From Rhodospirillaceae bacterium (GTDB lineage Bacteria; Pseudomonadota; Alphaproteobacteria; Rhodospirillales; Magnetovibrionaceae), in contig JAOULV010000031.1 of NCBI GenBank assembly GCA_029881835.1, positions 1 through 10,384 on the forward strand: DNA of 10,384 bases, in the 5' to 3' direction. The position numbers and the translations under genes were made by a program. A model generated the notes under the pieces. The model was given only the letters and a program-made list of their open reading frames with translations, was not told the DNA's origin and searched no databases. Positions 1 to 6,130 of the stretch are shown one piece after another (the stretch's first letter is position 1; every line of letters starts with the position of its first letter).

Positions 1-512
1 TAACCAATTTTGATATGATAGACCAAATGGGAGCAGCCGTTTATGAGCGCTTTGGTAAACTGGACATTCTTATCGGTAATGCGGGGCTGTTAGGACAGCT
101 TTCACCGCTAAGCCATATTGAGCCCAAAAAATGGGATCAAGTAATGGCGGTCAATCTTACGGCCAACTGGCGTCTTGTTCGTAGCTTTGATGCCCTATTG
201 CGCCAATCAGAGGCAGGCAGAGCAATTTTTGTTACCTCAACCGTTGGCCATGTGGCGCGCGCCTATTGGGGGTCGTACGCAATTTCCAAGGCAGGTTTGG
301 AAATGCTTGCAAACATTTACGCCGAAGAAACAAAAAAATCTAACGTCAGGGTCAACCTGATTAACCCCGGCGGAACACGCACCGCTATGCGGGCCGAAGC
401 GATGCCGGGCGAAGACCCCGAAACAGTTAAACCGCCAGAATCTATTACAGAATATTTTGTCGAATTGGCCGAAACATCATGCGCGCGTCACGGCGAATTG
501 ATAGAACCCTAA
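1..512 (+). CDS. SDR family NAD(P)-dependent oxidoreductase (5' truncated by window edge)
   Basis: C-terminal two thirds of a classical short-chain dehydrogenase/reductase. The frame is open from base 3 through an internal ATG at 15, so the Rossmann glycine motif and true start lie to the left. Numbering from that ATG, GNAG at 21-24 is the family NNAG motif. N47 (in NLTAN), S75 (in FVTST) and the YAISK motif (Y88, K92) supply the Asn-Ser-Tyr-Lys catalytic set, and NPGGTRT near 120 is the usual post-catalytic NPG segment. It is therefore probably an active NAD(P)(H)-dependent cytoplasmic oxidoreductase. The substrate cannot be read from the sequence. The M81 peptidase starts 25 bases downstream on the same strand, suggesting co-transcription. 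Family assignment is secure; specific function is unknown. Confidence 0.93.
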   Translation, partial: TNFDMIDQMGAAVYERFGKLDILIGNAGLLGQLSPLSHIEPKKWDQVMAVNLTANWRLVRSFDALLRQSEAGRAIFVTSTVGHVARAYWGSYAISKAGLEMLANIYAEETKKSNVRVNLINPGGTRTAMRAEAMPGEDPETVKPPESITEYFVELAETSCARHGELIEP

Positions 513-537
513 AACACCCAAAACAAAGGTAAAGCCA

Positions 538-2028
538 ATGGCACGAATTGCACTAGGCGGCTTTCATCACGAAACAAACACCTTTGCCACCAGCACTGCC
601 ACATATGATGATTTTGTTGCTTCTGATGCATGGCCGGGGCTGTGTTCGGGTGATGATGTTTTCAAGCTAACTCATGGTATTAATTTGGCCGTGAGCGGGT
701 TTGGCGACGTTGCAAAAAAAATGGGGCATGAATTGGTGGGCCTTGTCTGGTGTGCGGCACCGCCATCGGGCTTGGTCACGAACGATGCCTTTGAAGCCAT
801 AATGGAATTGATGCTGGCCAGCATTAAAGATGCAGAAAACATAGATGCGGTTTTTATGGACCTGCACGGGGCCATGGTGTCTGAAAATTTTTCTGATGGC
901 GATGGCGAAATATTAAACCGCATTCGCACAGCAGTTGGGCCCGACGTGCCAATTGTGGTTGCGCTTGATTTTCATGCCAACATAAGCGCCAAAATGTGTT
1001 CCATGGTGGATGGATTGGTGGTTTATCGCACCTACCCCCATGTTGATATGAAACAAACCGGTGAACGTGCGGCCAACATTTTAAACCAAATAATTATTGA
1101 TACTAAAAAACGCCACGTGGAACTTGTCAGTGCGCCATTTTTGGTTCCGTTGACATGGCAGGCAACCACATCGGAACCGGCCAAAGGAATTTATGCCCGC
1201 TTGCGCGAATTTGAAACAGATGGGGTTGATGCGGTTTCCCTTGCCATGGGTTTCCCCCCGGCCGATGTGTTTGATTGTGGGCCAGCGGCGGTGGCATCGG
1301 GTAGCGATATTGAAATGGTAAAAAAAGCCGCAAACGGGGTAATGCGGTTATTGGTGGGATGCGAAAAAGATTTCGCCGGAACCCTTTATTCGCCCGATGA
1401 AGCGCTTTTGCGGGCCAAAGAAATTATGGCGCAAGGCAAATTATCCGGCCCGGTTATATTGGCCGATACCCAAGATAACCCCGGTGGTGGCGGGGATGGC
1501 GATACCACCGGGTTATTAAAAGCGATGATAAAAGCCGGAATTGATAATTCAGTAATTGGCATTTTTGCCGAACCGATTGCGGTACAAACGGCAACGGGCG
1601 TTGGGACTGGCAACAGTTTCGAAATGGATTTTGGCGCAAGAAAGCGCATTTATGGCGATACTCCACTGCACGCAACATTTAAGGTTTTGGCCTTGGGTAG
1701 CGGTAGCTTTATGGCCGAGGGGCCGTTTTATGCCGGCGCAAAAATTGATTTAGGGCCAATGGCATTATTGGAAACCGGTGGAGTAAAAATTGTTGTATCG
1801 AGCAAAAAACAACAAGCCGCAGACCGCGCCATGTTTGGGCATTTGGGTATTGATGTAAATAAATGTGCGATATTGGGCTTGAAAAGTTCGGTCCATTTTC
1901 GCGCTGATTTTGAAAAAATTGCGTCTGATATTTTAATAGTCGAAGCCCCGGGCGTAAATACCGCCGATCCCCGAAAGTTAAATTACAGAAATATTAGGCC
2001 CAATGTTAAGCGCTTTCCCGCAAGCTAA
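538..2028 (+). CDS. M81 family metallopeptidase (microcystinase C/MlrC-like)
   Basis: A 496-residue protein with the full M81/MlrC architecture: an N-terminal domain opening with GGFHHETNTF (residues 7-16), DLHGAMVSE near 108-116, DFHANIS at 144-150, and a C-terminal domain carrying DNPGGGGDGDTT near 313. Known biology: Sphingomonas MlrC is a metal-dependent peptidase that cleaves the linear tetrapeptide from microcystin, with ligands D167, H169 and H191. Here D144, H146 and H168 (in YPHVD) have the same 2- and 22-residue spacing, so the metal site looks intact. Most family members sit in bacteria with no link to microcystin, so the natural substrate is unknown. The ATG is preceded by AAAGG (525-529) with an 8-base spacer. 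No signal peptide is seen, so it is likely cytoplasmic. The last 4 bases overlap the convergent decarboxylase gene. Confidence 0.93.
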   Translation: MARIALGGFHHETNTFATSTATYDDFVASDAWPGLCSGDDVFKLTHGINLAVSGFGDVAKKMGHELVGLVWCAAPPSGLVTNDAFEAIMELMLASIKDAENIDAVFMDLHGAMVSENFSDGDGEILNRIRTAVGPDVPIVVALDFHANISAKMCSMVDGLVVYRTYPHVDMKQTGERAANILNQIIIDTKKRHVELVSAPFLVPLTWQATTSEPAKGIYARLREFETDGVDAVSLAMGFPPADVFDCGPAAVASGSDIEMVKKAANGVMRLLVGCEKDFAGTLYSPDEALLRAKEIMAQGKLSGPVILADTQDNPGGGGDGDTTGLLKAMIKAGIDNSVIGIFAEPIAVQTATGVGTGNSFEMDFGARKRIYGDTPLHATFKVLALGSGSFMAEGPFYAGAKIDLGPMALLETGGVKIVVSSKKQQAADRAMFGHLGIDVNKCAILGLKSSVHFRADFEKIASDILIVEAPGVNTADPRKLNYRNIRPNVKRFPAS

Positions 2029-3068
2029 CCGTCAAGCGCACTTTCAAGACGATTGAAAGCTTCATCATTTGCCGGAATACCAAAACGAAGCCAGTTCGGG
2101 TTTTCATCAAATGGGCGAACCAAAATACCATTTCTGCCAAGGCGTTCATAAATTTCATTTGCGCCAACAACACTGGCCAGACGAAATAGTGTTGTGCCGC
2201 CAATAATTTCCATGCCCGTTTTTAACAAAATGTCATCTAACCTTTTGGCATTTTCGCCAAGTTGTTTTTTGTTTTGCAAAATCCACTTTTCATCGTTCAT
2301 TGCGCTTATTCCCGCCCATATAGCAGGGCCCGATACCGCCCACGGCCCAAGGGCGCGCTCTATTGATTTGGCTGTTTGTTTGTCGGTAACAACAAAACCA
2401 AGCCTTACCCCGCCCATACCAAAAAATTTTCCAAATGATCGCAATATTATCAATCCAGGTTGACCCGCATGAGGACAAAGCGAAAGTTCCGGGCAGGTAT
2501 CAGCAAATGCTTCATCCACAACCAAGGCGCCGCCCCGATCAAACATTTCTTCGGCCAACGCTAAAAGCCCATCAACCTGATGTTTTGTTCCGGTCGGGTT
2601 ATTGGGGTTTACCACCAGCGAATAATTTGCTGTTCCCGCCGCCTGGGCGCAGGTGCTCTCAGCACTAACAGCAAGGTGCCCGGCTGATTCCCACGCCGGT
2701 TGGTGTTCGGCGTAAGTGGGGCCAAGAATCGAAACTTGACCGTGGCTAAATATTGTCGGAACCAACCTAACCAATGCCTGCGAACCCGGTGCGGCAATAA
2801 TTTCTGCATTTTCCGAAACACGGTAATAGTTTCTGGCTACCTGTAAAAGACGGTTCATTTCGCCCCTGCCCGGAAGCCTTTGCAAAAATTCTGGCGGAAT
2901 TTCAGCCAACGGGTACGGGTTTGGATTTATCCCGGTGGAAAGGTCAAGCCAGCCATTTTCAGGGGCACCAAAAATGGCCTCGGCCGAAGCTATGTCCCCG
3001 CCGTGACGAACCGCGCCCAAGGGATGGGGGTGGGGTTTTGTAAAATGTGTTATCGCATCATCTTTCAT
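2025..3068 (-). CDS. cobD: Threonine-phosphate decarboxylase, cobalamin biosynthesis (PLP-dependent)
   Basis: A 347-residue class I/II aminotransferase-fold enzyme. It is predicted to decarboxylate L-threonine O-3-phosphate to (R)-1-amino-2-propanol O-2-phosphate, the aminopropanol linker of the cobalamin nucleotide loop. Family signs are the opening RHGGDI (21-26), LDLSTGINPNPYP (41-53), NPNNPTG (154-160), VVDEAF (183-188) and SFGKFFGMGGVRLGF, where K214 should form the PLP Schiff base and R222 bind the carboxylate. Cytoplasmic. It is named cobC in Pseudomonas denitrificans and cobD in Salmonella. No other cob gene lies in the window, although cbiB (the partner amide synthase) is often adjacent elsewhere. 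Only 95 bases separate it from marC, too little for a full cobalamin riboswitch, and none is seen. No strong ribosome binding site precedes the ATG. Aminotransferase HisC is the main alternative, but the N-terminal motif favours CobD. Confidence 0.9.
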   Translation of the reverse strand: MKDDAITHFTKPHPHPLGAVRHGGDIASAEAIFGAPENGWLDLSTGINPNPYPLAEIPPEFLQRLPGRGEMNRLLQVARNYYRVSENAEIIAAPGSQALVRLVPTIFSHGQVSILGPTYAEHQPAWESAGHLAVSAESTCAQAAGTANYSLVVNPNNPTGTKHQVDGLLALAEEMFDRGGALVVDEAFADTCPELSLCPHAGQPGLIILRSFGKFFGMGGVRLGFVVTDKQTAKSIERALGPWAVSGPAIWAGISAMNDEKWILQNKKQLGENAKRLDDILLKTGMEIIGGTTLFRLASVVGANEIYERLGRNGILVRPFDENPNWLRFGIPANDEAFNRLESALDG

Positions 3069-3108
3069 GGTTAATAATAACTACCAGATTAAAAGGATTT
3101 TTACGAGA

Positions 3109-3121
3109 TGTGGAAACCACA
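3109..3121. promoter_or_regulatory. Short perfect inverted repeat between divergent cobD and marC
   Basis: TGTGG-AAA-CCACA is a 5-base-arm palindrome centred in the 95-base divergent intergenic region. Its position would suit an operator, but arms this short arise by chance about once per such region. No regulator family can be assigned. Confidence 0.2.
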
Positions 3122-3163
3122 AAATATCTTTTATAAGACCGCTTTTGTGATACCGTTCCCGCC

Positions 3164-3790
3164 ATGACCGAAACAGCGCTTATAGCCTTTGCCACATTTT
3201 TTGCCACTATCGGCCCCATAGACGTTGCCGCCCTTTTTGCTGCCCTTACTACGCGCTCCAGCGCACGTGAACGACGTAATATGGCGCTAAAAGGTGTGGG
3301 TATTGCAACCGCCATACTATTGCTGTTTGCATTTTTCGGTGGTGCGGCACTGGAACATCTTGGCATTACGTTAGCCGCCATGCGCGTTGCCGGGGGATTG
3401 CTGCTTTTCCTGATTGCCGTTGATATGGTTTTTGCCAGACCATCGGGTGGCACATCAACCACCGAAGACGAAACGATTGAGGCCAAACACCGTCAAGATA
3501 TTTCAGTGTTTCCGTTGGCCACCCCGCTAATTGCCGGGCCCGGAACCATGGGCGCGGTTGTGTTGTTAAGCGCCGATGCCGGAAACGACCCCGTCAAATT
3601 AGCCGGCGTAATAGCCGCACTGTTGGCAGTGCTGGTTATTTGTCTGGCGTCACTTATGGTTTCCAGCCAATTACAGCGCGCACTTGGGGTTACCGGGCTT
3701 AACGTGCTTTCGCGGGTGGTGGGTGTATTATTGGCGGCGTTGGCGGTACAGTTTGTGTTTGACGGTTTGGCCAGTAGCCAACTTTTTTAA
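3164..3790 (+). CDS. MarC family integral membrane protein
   Basis: A 208-residue, highly hydrophobic protein with about six membrane segments (roughly 3-25, 43-63, 68-90, 115-137, 145-166 and 182-202) and a hydrophilic loop at 92-112. Two hallmarks of the MarC (UPF0056) family are present: IGPIDVAALF near 16-25, corresponding to the first re-entrant NPIG-type motif, and PLATPLIAGPGT at 117-128, the second. Length matches the family. MarC proteins sit in the inner membrane. The original proposal of a multiple-antibiotic-resistance role was not upheld and the transported substrate, if any, is unknown. It stands alone, divergent from cobD. No Shine-Dalgarno sequence is visible; the ATG is preceded by a C-rich stretch, so translation from a very short or absent leader is possible. 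Confidence 0.9.
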   Translation: MTETALIAFATFFATIGPIDVAALFAALTTRSSARERRNMALKGVGIATAILLLFAFFGGAALEHLGITLAAMRVAGGLLLFLIAVDMVFARPSGGTSTTEDETIEAKHRQDISVFPLATPLIAGPGTMGAVVLLSADAGNDPVKLAGVIAALLAVLVICLASLMVSSQLQRALGVTGLNVLSRVVGVLLAALAVQFVFDGLASSQLF

Positions 3791-3837
3791 AAAAACCCCA
3801 AGACTGTATTGCTTTGGCGTGCTAGAACCCCCCAATC

Positions 3838-4134
3838 ATGAGCGAAGATAATAATAACACCAAAGAAACAAAAGACGACCCGGTTGCCGCGTTTATCATT
3901 GGCGTGCTGGCGGGTGGCAAGACCATGTCTTTCAAAGATGTCGCCATGGCATTGGCCGAGAAAAAACGTCGTCCCAAAGACGGGCCTGAATTATGGCGAC
4001 GTTATATTAATGCCATAAAACAACAAGCTGTGCACCTTGCGCGCAAGGGTCGATTGGAAATAATCCGCAAAGGCGAAATCGCCGATCCTGATGATTTCAA
4101 GGGAATTGTTAGAATTCGCCTGCCACAAAAATAA
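3838..4134 (+). CDS. DUF3253 domain-containing protein
   Basis: A 98-residue protein. After a polar N-terminus of about 14 residues, the whole chain fits the DUF3253 pattern: a helix ending in a G-K-x-M/S-F segment (27-32), a second helix with DVAMAL (34-39), ELWRRYINAIKQQAVHLARKG (51-71), then LEIIRKGE and the closing DDFKGIVRIRLP (85-96). The helix-helix-helix-strand order with a basic third helix resembles a small winged-helix fold, but DNA or RNA binding is inference only. The function of the family is unknown. The gene starts 47 bases after marC, convergent with the Sel1 gene. No ribosome binding site is seen; the upstream bases are C-rich (GAACCCCCCAATC before ATG). Confidence 0.82.
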   Translation: MSEDNNNTKETKDDPVAAFIIGVLAGGKTMSFKDVAMALAEKKRRPKDGPELWRRYINAIKQQAVHLARKGRLEIIRKGEIADPDDFKGIVRIRLPQK

Positions 4135-4176
4135 TTACTTCAATTGGTTCATGGCTTTTTTGCATTTTTAATTATT
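4130..4176. terminator. Possible AT-rich bidirectional terminator between convergent genes
   Basis: AATAATTA (4130-4137) and TAATTATT (4169-4176) form an 8-base perfect inverted repeat around a 31-base loop, and a T-rich tract follows at 4178-4182. The stem is all A/T with a long loop, so stability would be low. It spans the 14-base gap and the ends of two convergent genes, where a bidirectional terminator would be expected. Confidence 0.2.
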
Positions 4177-4868
4177 CTTTTTTCCGCTTCTTCAATTTGG
4201 TAGCGGTTCATTTTTGATTTTATTTTTTCTAACGCCCTTGTCGGGTTGTAGCTACGATTTACCGCAATCGTTTCCTCGGCCTTTGGTTCGGCCATTTTGT
4301 ACCACATGTAGGCAACAATATAATCCTGCGTTACACCCCAGCCTTCTTCATACATTGCGCCAAGGATGAATTGTGCAACCGGGTGGCCCTGGGATGCGGC
4401 TTGGCGGTAAAATGTTATGGCCTTGCCATAATCATGATCCACGCCACGACCCTTAAAATACATTTGCGCTAGATTGAATTGGGCATCACGATGGTTGCCG
4501 AAGCTTGCGGCCAAACGATACCATTTTGATGCGGCAAAGAAATCTTGATTTAATCCTTCGCCGCTTTCGTAAATTTTACCAAGGCTGAATTGTGCCGGAA
4601 CGTGGCCCTGTTCTGCCGCCTTTTTATACCAATAAGCGGCAATGCCCATATCGGGGGCAACCCCTTGGCCGGCTTCATAATAGCCGCCCATTTCATATTG
4701 GGCTTCCATATCGCCGGCTTCGGCAATTGGTTTTAGTTTTTTTATTTTTGAGGCGAGTTTGATTTTTTTAACAACTGCGGGGTCATATTCGGGATTGCCC
4801 TTTAACACCCACACGGTCCCACCGATAACAAATATCAGAATTGATATAGCAATAAAAAGGCGTTTCAT
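4149..4868 (-). CDS. Sel1-repeat (SLR) protein with N-terminal membrane anchor
   Basis: A 239-residue protein. Residues 3-22 form one hydrophobic segment after MKR, with no cleavage site or lipobox evident, so it is probably a signal anchor placing the rest in the periplasm. Four Sel1-like repeats follow (about 53-88, 90-123, 127-161 and 163-197), each with the A-x-x-x-L/M-G-x-x-Y-x-x-G-x-G-V core and an A-x-x-WY/FY-x-x-A-A end. The C-terminal 40 residues are charged and helical. SLR proteins are alpha-solenoid scaffolds for protein-protein contacts; no catalytic motif is present and the partner is unknown. A 52-base gap separates it from the upstream lipoprotein gene on the same strand, so the two may be co-transcribed. 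A small palindrome, GTTAC-CC-GTAAC (4871-4882), lies just before the start and no strong Shine-Dalgarno is visible. Confidence 0.88.
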   Translation of the reverse strand: MKRLFIAISILIFVIGGTVWVLKGNPEYDPAVVKKIKLASKIKKLKPIAEAGDMEAQYEMGGYYEAGQGVAPDMGIAAYWYKKAAEQGHVPAQFSLGKIYESGEGLNQDFFAASKWYRLAASFGNHRDAQFNLAQMYFKGRGVDHDYGKAITFYRQAASQGHPVAQFILGAMYEEGWGVTQDYIVAYMWYKMAEPKAEETIAVNRSYNPTRALEKIKSKMNRYQIEEAEKRIIKNAKKP

Positions 4869-4920
4869 TTGTTACCCGTAACTATAAATCTATCTACATG
4901 ACAGGACGTTTGTTTTTTAT

Positions 4921-5307
4921 TCAACGCTGCGTCTGTCCGGGATATTTTGCGCTACCTACTATTTTTTCTTTTGGGGTGTTCGCTTCCGGTTGTGAATAGC
5001 ACGTTACATCACCGATAGTATTATAGCACGTTACTTCTGGAGCGGGGTTTGGTTCATCTTCCACGCAATATGTACGCCCTTGCTCCTGACGGGTGGTTCG
5101 GCAGTCCTTACCGCTGGCAGCCGATACCGCATGGTCTGCTATTGTTTTATCGGTAGTCATTATAAGTGCGGTATCAATTGGAAATAGGTTGCCAATCGTT
5201 GACATTATCGGCTTTGGCATTACGTCGTAAAAGCTGCAGCCCGACAGAAAGGCGGTTAAAAAAGCAACCGTGGAAATCCTAATTAAATTCTTGCCAGATA
5301 GTGACAT
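4921..5307 (-). CDS. Small cysteine-paired lipoprotein, uncharacterised
   Basis: A 128-residue predicted lipoprotein. The start at 5307 is preferred over the in-frame ATG at 5376 because it gives a standard signal peptide (one lysine and one arginine in the first ten residues, hydrophobic 11-21) ending in the lipobox LSGC with the lipidated Cys at 24. It also has an AAGGGA ribosome binding site 10 bases upstream. The mature part has four further cysteines in a compact C-terminal region: KDC (69), YC (81), TCY (94) and TCY (103). The last two sit in a repeated TCY block around NTIGDV, suggesting two disulphides. Proteins with this GKDC...YC...CY...GDV-CY pattern occur as hypotheticals in alphaproteobacteria, to my recollection. 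Function is unknown. Residue 25 is Ser, so outer-membrane retention is likely if Lol sorting rules apply. Confidence 0.8.
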   Translation of the reverse strand: MSLSGKNLIRISTVAFLTAFLSGCSFYDVMPKPIMSTIGNLFPIDTALIMTTDKTIADHAVSAASGKDCRTTRQEQGRTYCVEDEPNPAPEVTCYNTIGDVTCYSQPEANTPKEKIVGSAKYPGQTQR

Positions 5308-5317
5308 ACCAATATTT

Positions 5318-5323
5318 TCCCTT
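5318..5323 (-). promoter_or_regulatory. Ribosome binding site that decides the lipoprotein start
   Basis: On the minus strand AAGGGA lies 10 bases before the ATG at 5307. Together with the lipobox spacing, this supports the shorter 128-residue lipoprotein over a 151-residue version beginning at 5376. Confidence 0.55.
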
Positions 5324-5445
5324 GGGAGCAGCAAAGCAGTTGCGCCACAAAATTGAACCGCATTATTGTTAAGCATAAGATTCCACTACCTCAGTTAAGT
5401 ATTCGTTAACCACGCCACAACCAACAACCAAAAGGAGCAGAAAAA

Positions 5446-6006
5446 ATGCCGGCAATGGAAACCCCGATTTGCGATTTTGGCTGGAAAGCCCCGGAATTCA
5501 GCCTTCCCGGTGTTGACGGAAGGACATATTCCCTGTCCGACGTCAGGGGACCCAAAGGCACCTTAATAATGTTTATATGCAATCATTGCCCCTATGTTTT
5601 AGCCATCCAAGACAGACTGATAAGAGACGCTGGCGATTTAATCAAAATTGGTATCGGTGTGGCCGCAATAAATTCCAATGACGCAAGCCAGTACCCGGAA
5701 GACAGTTTTGAGAGAATGCGGGCGGTAGCAAAAGAAAAATCCTACCCCTTCCCCTATTTATTTGATGAAACGCAAGAAATAGCGCGCGCCTATGACGCCG
5801 TATGCACGCCAGACTTTTTTGGCTTTGATAAAGATTTTGGCCTGCAATACAGAGGTCGGCTTGACGAATCGCGCAAGGAAACGGCCCCCGAAGGGGCAAG
5901 GCGTGAACTGTTTGAAGCCATGGAAATGGTCGCCAAAACAGGTGATGGGCCGGTTGATCAGATACCCTCCATGGGCTGTTCGATCAAATGGCGGGCCACC
6001 GCCTAA
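5446..6006 (+). CDS. Thioredoxin-fold family protein (AhpC/TSA-like) with CNHC motif
   Basis: A 186-residue protein of the AhpC/TSA-thioredoxin superfamily. The N-terminal APEFSLPGVDGRTYSL (15-30) is the usual opening of peroxiredoxin/TlpA-like folds. ICNHCPYV (44-51) carries the CxxC pair C45/C48 at the helix start, VAAINSND lies near 72-79, and CTPDFFGFD (120-128) holds the expected cis-proline P122. Extra cysteines are C9, C120 and C178. No signal peptide is present, so it should be cytoplasmic. A role as thiol-disulphide reductase or peroxide reductase is plausible, but substrate and partner are not known for this subgroup. AAAGGAG (5431-5437) gives a strong ribosome binding site with 8-base spacing. 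It is divergent from the lipoprotein across 138 bases, in which I could not identify a convincing promoter. Confidence 0.9.
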   Translation: MPAMETPICDFGWKAPEFSLPGVDGRTYSLSDVRGPKGTLIMFICNHCPYVLAIQDRLIRDAGDLIKIGIGVAAINSNDASQYPEDSFERMRAVAKEKSYPFPYLFDETQEIARAYDAVCTPDFFGFDKDFGLQYRGRLDESRKETAPEGARRELFEAMEMVAKTGDGPVDQIPSMGCSIKWRATA

Positions 6007-6015
6007 GCCCGCCAA

Positions 6016-6041
6016 CCCCCGATTTGCACAATCTTTGGGGG
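6016..6041 (+). terminator. Candidate terminator hairpin after the thioredoxin-like gene
   Basis: CCCCC (6016-6020) plus GATT (6021-6024) can pair with AATC (6030-6033) and GGGGG (6037-6041), with loop TGCAC and a TTT bulge, followed by CTTTT (6042-6046). It begins 9 bases after the stop codon. The short T tract makes it a weak intrinsic terminator at best. Confidence 0.4.
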
Positions 6042-6061
6042 CTTTTGGGGGATTTGGGGGC
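6034..6061 (+). repeat. Three tandem 9-base TTTGGGGG(C/A) units
   Basis: TTTGGGGGC (6034-6042), TTTGGGGGA (6044-6052) and TTTGGGGGC (6053-6061) are near-identical direct repeats giving three G5 runs within 24 bases. Only three G tracts are present, so a canonical four-tract G-quadruplex is not complete within one strand. Any of the three could pair with the single C5 tract at 6016-6020. Confidence 0.6.
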
Positions 6062-6062
6062 A

Positions 6063-6091
6063 TTGCTATTGCCCGGTTGCATGGCTATCTT
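6063..6091 (+). promoter_or_regulatory. Possible sigma-70-type promoter of the YfgM-like/bamB/der operon
   Basis: TTGCTA (6063-6068) and TATCTT (6086-6091) are separated by exactly 17 bases, each matching 4 of 6 consensus positions. This would start transcription near 6098, about 30 bases before the GTG start codon. It overlaps the inverted repeat at 6067-6111. Matches this weak can occur by chance. Confidence 0.3.
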
Positions 6092-6111
6092 AGGCAACAA
6101 CTAGGGCAATA
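6067..6111. repeat. Long two-part inverted repeat upstream of the TPR-bamB-der operon
   Basis: TATTGCCC (6067-6074) is perfectly complementary to GGGCAATA (6104-6111). Nested inside, GTTGC (6076-6080) matches GCAAC (6094-6098), with a further CTA/TAG pair (6085-6087/6091-6093). The outer repeat ends 19 bases before the start codon. It is not followed by a T tract, so it is not a typical terminator. It could be an operator on DNA or an mRNA leader structure, depending on where transcription begins. Confidence 0.55.
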
Positions 6112-6130
6112 ACCTGACGGAAAGAAAAAA

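Noticed and set aside
3069..3163. Cobalamin riboswitch upstream of cobD
   Set aside because: The 95-base gap is too short for the element and no B12-box-like sequence was seen.
3058..3486. Minus-strand 142-residue open frame across the marC start
   Set aside because: It is antisense to the MarC membrane segments and overlaps the cobD start; composition is a mirror of MarC codons.
4871..4882. GTTAC-CC-GTAAC palindrome just before the Sel1 gene
   Set aside because: Two-base centre cannot form an RNA hairpin, and arms of five bases are expected by chance; no regulator can be named.
5308..5376. N-terminal extension of the lipoprotein to the ATG at 5376
   Set aside because: It would put 46 residues before the lipobox cysteine, too long for a lipoprotein signal; the start at 5307 has its own ribosome site.
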